Assembly: GCA_029050385.1 (NCBI GenBank) | Contig: JAIDMV010000149.1 | Location: 1-6,668, forward strand | Origin: Anaeroplasmataceae bacterium | GTDB lineage: Bacteria; Bacillota_I; Bacilli_A; Acholeplasmatales; Anaeroplasmataceae | Direction: 5' to 3' | DNA length: 6,668 nt | Shown here: piece by piece, positions 6,101-6,668 of the stretch | Position numbering within the stretch: the stretch's first letter is position 1 | Layout: every line of letters begins with the position of its first letter | The notes under the pieces: generated by a model | Told to the model about the DNA's origin: nothing | The model's database searches: none | What the model saw: the letters and a program-made list of their open reading frames with translations, nothing else | Program-made: the position numbers and the translations under genes

Positions 6101-6668
6101 TGTAATATCAAATGCTGTATTGTAAATATCATCAACAATTGTTGAAACAGAGTAGCTTAACTCGTCCTCACCAAACTGATATGTCAATTCTGCATCAGTT
6201 AAATCTACTCTAACTGGAGCTTCAACAACTCTTATCTTCATTTCGTAAATATCTTCTCTATATAATGGAGCACGATAATCACGCCATTGATAGTTGTTTT
6301 CATCTCTTAATTTAGCAAAGACAGTATAAACGCCAACTTCTAGTCTTTCCTTATCGCCTAGAATTGTTTCATAAATTGCATTATGGAAGCTTGCAACGAT
6401 TTCTTCTTCAGAAGCACCTTCTTCAACATATGCAATTCTATCTGTACACTCGAAATCAGCAAAGTAGTCAAATAGATTACTAATTGTTACATTAATATAT
6501 TCAAATTGATTAAATACAAGTTGATCAAATACAACTGGTGTATCTACAGTGATTAATTCAATGACAAATACATTTCTTTCATTAATCAATGTGTAGTTCT
6601 TTGATGTTGTAGAAGCTACTACCAAATAACTACCTGCAGAAGCAAACTCAATTTGTGCAGTCATATAA
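197..6668 (-). CDS. Giant dockerin-bearing protein with tandem MBG/YDG Ig-like modules (5'-partial)
   Basis: This is the C-terminal 2,155 residues of a very large, probably secreted, acidic protein. About 22 diverged Ig-like beta-sandwich modules are followed by a pre-dockerin module (about 1997-2099) and a type I dockerin (about 2100-2155), ending at a TAA at 197-199. The first ATG in frame (6662-6664) is unlikely to be the true start. The codon before it is an open TAT, only four bases lie upstream so no ribosome binding site can be seen, and residues 1-41 are already the second half of a module, with no signal peptide. No catalytic motif, LPXTG signal or membrane helix is visible. From the family architecture, the likely role is an extracellular stalk, spacer or adhesin tethered to a cohesin protein; this is inference. 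A terminator follows 52 bases after the stop. The coding call is very secure, the product class is secure, and the exact function is unknown. Confidence 0.95.
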   Translation of the reverse strand, partial: YMTAQIEFASAGSYLVVASTTSKNYTLINERNVFVIELITVDTPVVFDQLVFNQFEYINVTISNLFDYFADFECTDRIAYVEEGASEEEIVASFHNAIYETILGDKERLEVGVYTVFAKLRDENNYQWRDYRAPLYREDIYEMKIRVVEAPVRVDLTDAELTYQFGEDELSYSVSTIVDDIYNTAFDITVPNVKGQYSYTDFASLVGTINGEDIELREDGFYYTKNYRLVLSGNINVVYPSLDNMIVTDTQGATYDSTIEIIDEAEIETGSIIDTYVESKAHDIQIITGNPQAQIQFSLDNEIWTSAVSGTATTEYGFTEAGIYTIYFKVTCLNFKDRIGTVTLRINRAQTGIVIENADDLSKVYDGYAVEPEYSVTGSQKDAIVTYHKEISEDDSAAAGAIRYDGKLYSFAGFEEAVNAGSWLLRVLVDTDDNYQGSIAYANFIIEQKHVDITFNEEYKYSIHNKYDYSTTIQLNEEEATYTFSFELLPNTAGQSYSLATNDLRIIAESRKVLLGEKVLGLENFDIDYDITAVVIKAEADILLIPDDKAKDKEFDGVEYANPSISTNSTAEPSFDYYTVNEYGIRTHADGNPVDAGSYVLVISFDETENTLAVSKEYTFEITPKKLYIQSGSLSLDYTGDVVLPEFKVTGDVLGQYELVIELADGYDGITVGNQMVNIQLKENASNYVLNMYTREYKIVKKTVAIRYSERMPISGENWSKDLTDFNSLLPEGMTFVGHLETVNSTVGTYTRVPQHIRVVDLDILDATGTSVLSNFTVSYALTINITNPLIEHEVKDATLVDGVWELSVPYDTELHYAIVEPAIENASVLYIVQGTRTTNPASFRNTVDTEITYIITAPNYETTTGTIHFVISPVQLELEFKNVEVNEEGNPTGRLYDGYNTYLEYTITPFSVPSILTFYRDGKQAFNTTEIGVYTVEIIVKDTLNYFGFVRTFEYEISRNEMPLDILASYAVQPFTGRPVKNPKVLAPIEISEDNATFTYYDADGNELSDKPVNVGKYSVTISVEGNEYYLPTIKNFAFEITESSLVVFWEGETSYYYNGMAQHPTAYTYDLDNTRIDLEISYDSLGQPILAKNYVATAVLPEGYENYKVVNNSFEFKILPRNINVLIFNDYVLVADTDYTAQITEASNLASGDSITLEYRLEASKRIRGSVYDSINDIIIDHLAILAGDEDVTDSYSIHYSVHLEVYLPRIEYQFVGAEFDGLEYVYKKDYDGNTLTPELEVFTEPAEGEELIVEFNPVDFIDAGKYSLPYRIRIGYYENEQFILTHEPVMGTVRVNIDRIEYKIEITEELSKPYDGVQVFPKISVNDIMRSDAEFHFPCFIDFYQSDILLDGAPVNAGKYTIVVTVYSSGNYKTTQYSLEFEISKAKGGITLNNDETSLYDYTKQYDGQAFTHAVRGTNNAANLQYEVIGDGHVEVCYFDANGQRISAPVNAGIYYVQFVVDETVSYQAYVSPKYTIEITKIFIFVGTTDYHYTKYYDGERVSVDVSQFSILKQEFIMEQLGQTDFYNIVGTTLVEDVNSRFALSGLIYTASAHQGVYSFGPDFDTTHILIKDATTGEDLTLNYQIYALCDIEIKAEQVEVTCDNVVVDYDGNAYTIDPRPAKNIKEYEVLYSYDGILYQHTPIRHADCGEYTIFYKLVFEDYEDVEGSATLTINKVDTAKLQIIGSLDGTYTGFAVKHPVYSSNTIGEVTYTWYQLVNGEYVEVESAIHVGHYKVKVTLAETQNYFGTDAELAFEITPKEVQIGWVNTELTYTGTAQYPIPYFVGGIADDLELVVTVVDGDATQRGTYTAHASVNDMYGDYIVDQASAQTTYTISHKLVEVLATMERDYTGRDIQINVNKYYTASQSSVRNVGEYEITVSLLDKDNYKWMVISADGDYEITDSEDMTVVMTVLPADINNAVFAAIADQPYTGKAITPKTTVSFNGINLVQGVDYEYSYENNIEIGAEAIVRITACDGGNFKNSHDVFFTIEKTTIGLAEGSGYEFMYAKTSTTFEADEHKLYSASHRIIINNVSANTTIEDFLNNLTKKDNQTFVVYNASGTLVRDTQYKIQLVGTGFRIQLKEGNYVKDNVYVSVIGDLTGDGLINANDTTRIQRHLLGTSKLTNENLLAADVNRDGVVNSADQTALRQLY
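200..367 (-). other. Type I dockerin domain, C-terminal
   Basis: Residues 2100-2155 hold two F-hand calcium loops. The first is GDLTGDGLINAND, with putative ligands D2102, T2104, D2106, N2110 and D2113. The second is DVNRDGVVNSAD, with D2136, N2138, D2140, N2144 and D2147. The first loop is followed by the helix TTRIQRHLLG (2114-2123) and a TSKLTNENLLAA linker. Dockerins bind cohesin modules in a calcium-dependent way and tether proteins to a scaffoldin or a surface cohesin. The usual cohesin-contact positions 10 and 11 are A-N in loop 1 and S-A in loop 2. The second helix stops short at TALRQLY, without the usual L-L-G-type tail. T at loop position 3 is a tolerated variant. Confidence 0.93.
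368..676 (-). other. Pre-dockerin module
   Basis: Residues 1997-2099 contain HRIIINNVSANTTIEDFLNN (2029-2048), FVVYNASGTLV (2057-2067) and VGTGFRIQL (2077-2085). This pattern (N-V-S-x-N-T-T-x-x-x-F-L-x-N-L, then a G-hairpin, then GTGxxIxL) commonly sits directly before dockerins in Bacillota secreted proteins. It probably packs against the dockerin as a short linker domain. I recognise the pattern but do not know a fixed family name for it. Confidence 0.75.
677..907 (-). other. Module 23: YTG/'AITP'-type Ig-like module before the pre-dockerin
   Basis: Residues 1920-1996 contain IADQPYTGKAITPKTTVSFN (1928-1947), then LVQGVDYEYSYENNIEIGAE (1951-1970). This closely matches a very common Bacillota surface module with the pattern I-x-D-Q-x-Y-T-G-x-A-x-x-P, L-x-x-G-x-D-Y, S-Y-x-N-N and G-x-A. 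Its final part has drifted: ITACDGGNFKN (1975-1985) replaces the usual I-x-G-x-G-N-Y-x-G, with a cysteine at 1978. It is the only module of this kind in the window. Confidence 0.8.
908..1144 (-). other. Module 22: NYxW-type Ig-like module
   Basis: Residues 1841-1919 carry DYTG (1851-1854), VGEYEITVSLLDKDNYKW (1875-1892) and a delayed closing strand MTVVMTVLPAD (1909-1919). The NYKW followed by an acidic loop before the last strand marks the same subtype as module 2. Confidence 0.65.
1865..2215 (-). other. Module 18: longest Ig-like module, hybrid of YDG start and long-class ending
   Basis: Residues 1484-1600 begin with TKYYDGERVSVDV (1496-1508) and end with IKDATTGEDLTLNYQIYALC (1573-1592). 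A QGVYSF strand (1557-1562) lies between them. This is the only long-class module here that keeps a clear YDG turn, so it shows the full family pattern. It also has an extra segment of about 30 residues (1511-1540). Confidence 0.65.
3032..3295 (-). other. Module 14: long-class Ig-like module
   Basis: Residues 1124-1211 contain SGDSITLEYRLEASKRIRGS (1152-1171), then ILAGDEDVTDSYSIHYSVHL (1186-1205). The DVTDSYxIxY string is very close to the usual DVTxNYxVxY ending of this module type. The SGDSITLEY stretch also fits the family's GDxxTL strand. Confidence 0.65.
4298..4558 (-). other. Module 9: long-class Ig-like module
   Basis: Residues 703-789 carry VGTYTRVPQHIRVVD (746-760), then ILDATGTSVLSNFTVSYALTINI (763-785). 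This is a clear copy of the family pattern N-x-x-G-x-Y ... I-x-D-x-x-G-x-x-V-x-x-N-Y/F-x-V-x-Y, and the best example in this protein. It has no YDG turn at the start. Confidence 0.65.
5051..5317 (-). other. Module 6: long-class Ig-like module
   Basis: Residues 450-538 contain ATYTFSFELLPNTAGQSYSL (479-498), then a basic stretch RKVLLGEKVLG (510-520), then the closing strand NFDIDYDITAVVIKAE (523-538). The NFxIxY ending before the next module parallels modules 9, 14 and 18. Confidence 0.55.
5864..6214 (-). other. Module 3: long-class Ig-like module
   Basis: Residues 151-267 form one of the longest modules. It lacks the YDG turn and the NAGxY strand. It has a KNYRLVLSGNINVVYP strand pair (224-239) and ends IVTDTQGATYDSTIEI (245-260). 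This ending resembles the D-x-x-G-x-x-x-T closing region of the other long modules, but it is the weakest member of that class and its assignment is tentative. Confidence 0.45.
6215..6541 (-). other. Module 2: NYxW-type Ig-like module with a charged insertion
   Basis: Residues 42-150 contain VGVYTVFAKLRDENNYQW (110-127), which matches the GxYTVxAxLxDxxNYxW strand pair of a common Bacillota surface-module subtype. Before it lies a strongly acidic, probably helical stretch of about 30 residues (79-108, EEGASEEEIV...). Most other modules lack an insertion of this type. No YDG turn is present. The first half is therefore atypical and the boundary uncertain. Confidence 0.55.
6542..6664 (-). other. 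C-terminal half of an Ig-like module at the window edge
   Basis: Residues 1-41 carry AGSYLVV (10-16), then KNY (22-24), then a closing FVIEL strand (33-37). This is the second half of the standard module pattern, G-x-Y ... NY ... FxIE. The expected first half, with its Y-D-G or Y-T-G turn, is missing and must lie past the right edge. This supports the view that the gene continues upstream. Confidence 0.8.

Larger units (their letters stand above)
677..6541 (-). repeat. Tandem array of about 22 diverged MBG/YDG Ig-like modules
   Basis: The array covers residues 42-1996. Approximate module boundaries are 42, 151, 268, 350, 450, 539, 626, 703, 790, 876, 962, 1046, 1124, 1212, 1303, 1390, 1484, 1601, 1681, 1764, 1841 and 1920. 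The common short module has an early aromatic-D/T/N-G turn (YDG 364, FDG 554, YTG 637, YDG 896, FTG 975, YNG 1058, YDG 1232, 1316, 1408, 1612, YTG 1694, 1775, 1852, 1933). Next comes a D-G hairpin and a P-V-x-x-G-x-Y strand, as in KPVNVGKYSV (1011-1020), APVNAGKYTI (1355-1364) and APVNAGIYYV (1450-1459). A NY pair and a closing F-x-I strand follow, as in FEITPKK (619-625) and FEITPKE (1757-1763). The repeat exists at protein level only: I see no near-identical DNA copies, so the duplications are old. Such modules usually form extended, protease-resistant stalks on bacterial surface proteins. Confidence 0.85.

Noticed and set aside
197..6668. A CRISPR array or DNA tandem repeat suggested by recurring 'accatcata'-like words
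   Set aside because: These words are the reverse complement of Y-D-G codons in the Ig-like modules. They are not evenly spaced and the flanking DNA is not repeated.
197..6668. Mycoplasma-type genetic code, considered because of the A+T-rich DNA
   Set aside because: Trp is encoded by TGG and no TGA is found in frame across the whole gene.

Overview
The window is almost filled by one very large minus-strand gene, open at its 5' end. Its last 2,155 codons run from the right edge to a TAA stop at 197-199. The DNA is A+T-rich, with TTA, AGA and other A/T-ending codons favoured in the coding strand. TGG is used for Trp and no TGA occurs in frame over more than 2,100 codons, so the standard bacterial code applies. 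A dockerin domain joined to tandem MBG/'YDG'-type Ig-like modules suggests a low-G+C Bacillota, probably an anaerobic gut or fibre-degrading member (Erysipelotrichia-, RF39- or Clostridia-like). That placement is inference; no phylogenetic marker is present.

Protein layout, numbering the first Met in the window as residue 1. Residues 1-41 are the tail of a module that begins outside the window. Residues 42-1996 hold about 22 tandem, strongly diverged beta-sandwich modules of roughly 77-117 residues. These fall into at least three sequence classes: short YDG/YTG ... NAGxY ... NY ... FxI modules; longer modules ending in a D-x(n)-NF/NYxVxY-type strand; and two NYxW modules near the two ends. 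Residues 1997-2099 form a 'pre-dockerin' module of a kind common in Bacillota secreted proteins. Residues 2100-2155 are a type I dockerin with two calcium loops. No catalytic domain, signal peptide, membrane segment or LPXTG anchor lies in the visible part. The best reading is an extracellular stalk, adhesin or spacer protein that attaches non-covalently to a cohesin-bearing partner. Any catalytic or ligand-binding head and the signal peptide would lie upstream, beyond the right edge.

The left 196 bases are intergenic. A strong intrinsic terminator for the giant gene lies at 103-145. Its orientation is fixed by base pairs that are G-U wobbles only on the minus strand. Directly after it is a sigma-A-like promoter (TTGACA at 91-96, TATATT at 67-72, minus strand). 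A perfect 12-bp palindrome at 36-47 falls in the predicted start of the next transcript. That next gene begins beyond the left edge. The giant gene therefore looks like the end of one transcription unit, with a separately controlled unit following in the same direction.
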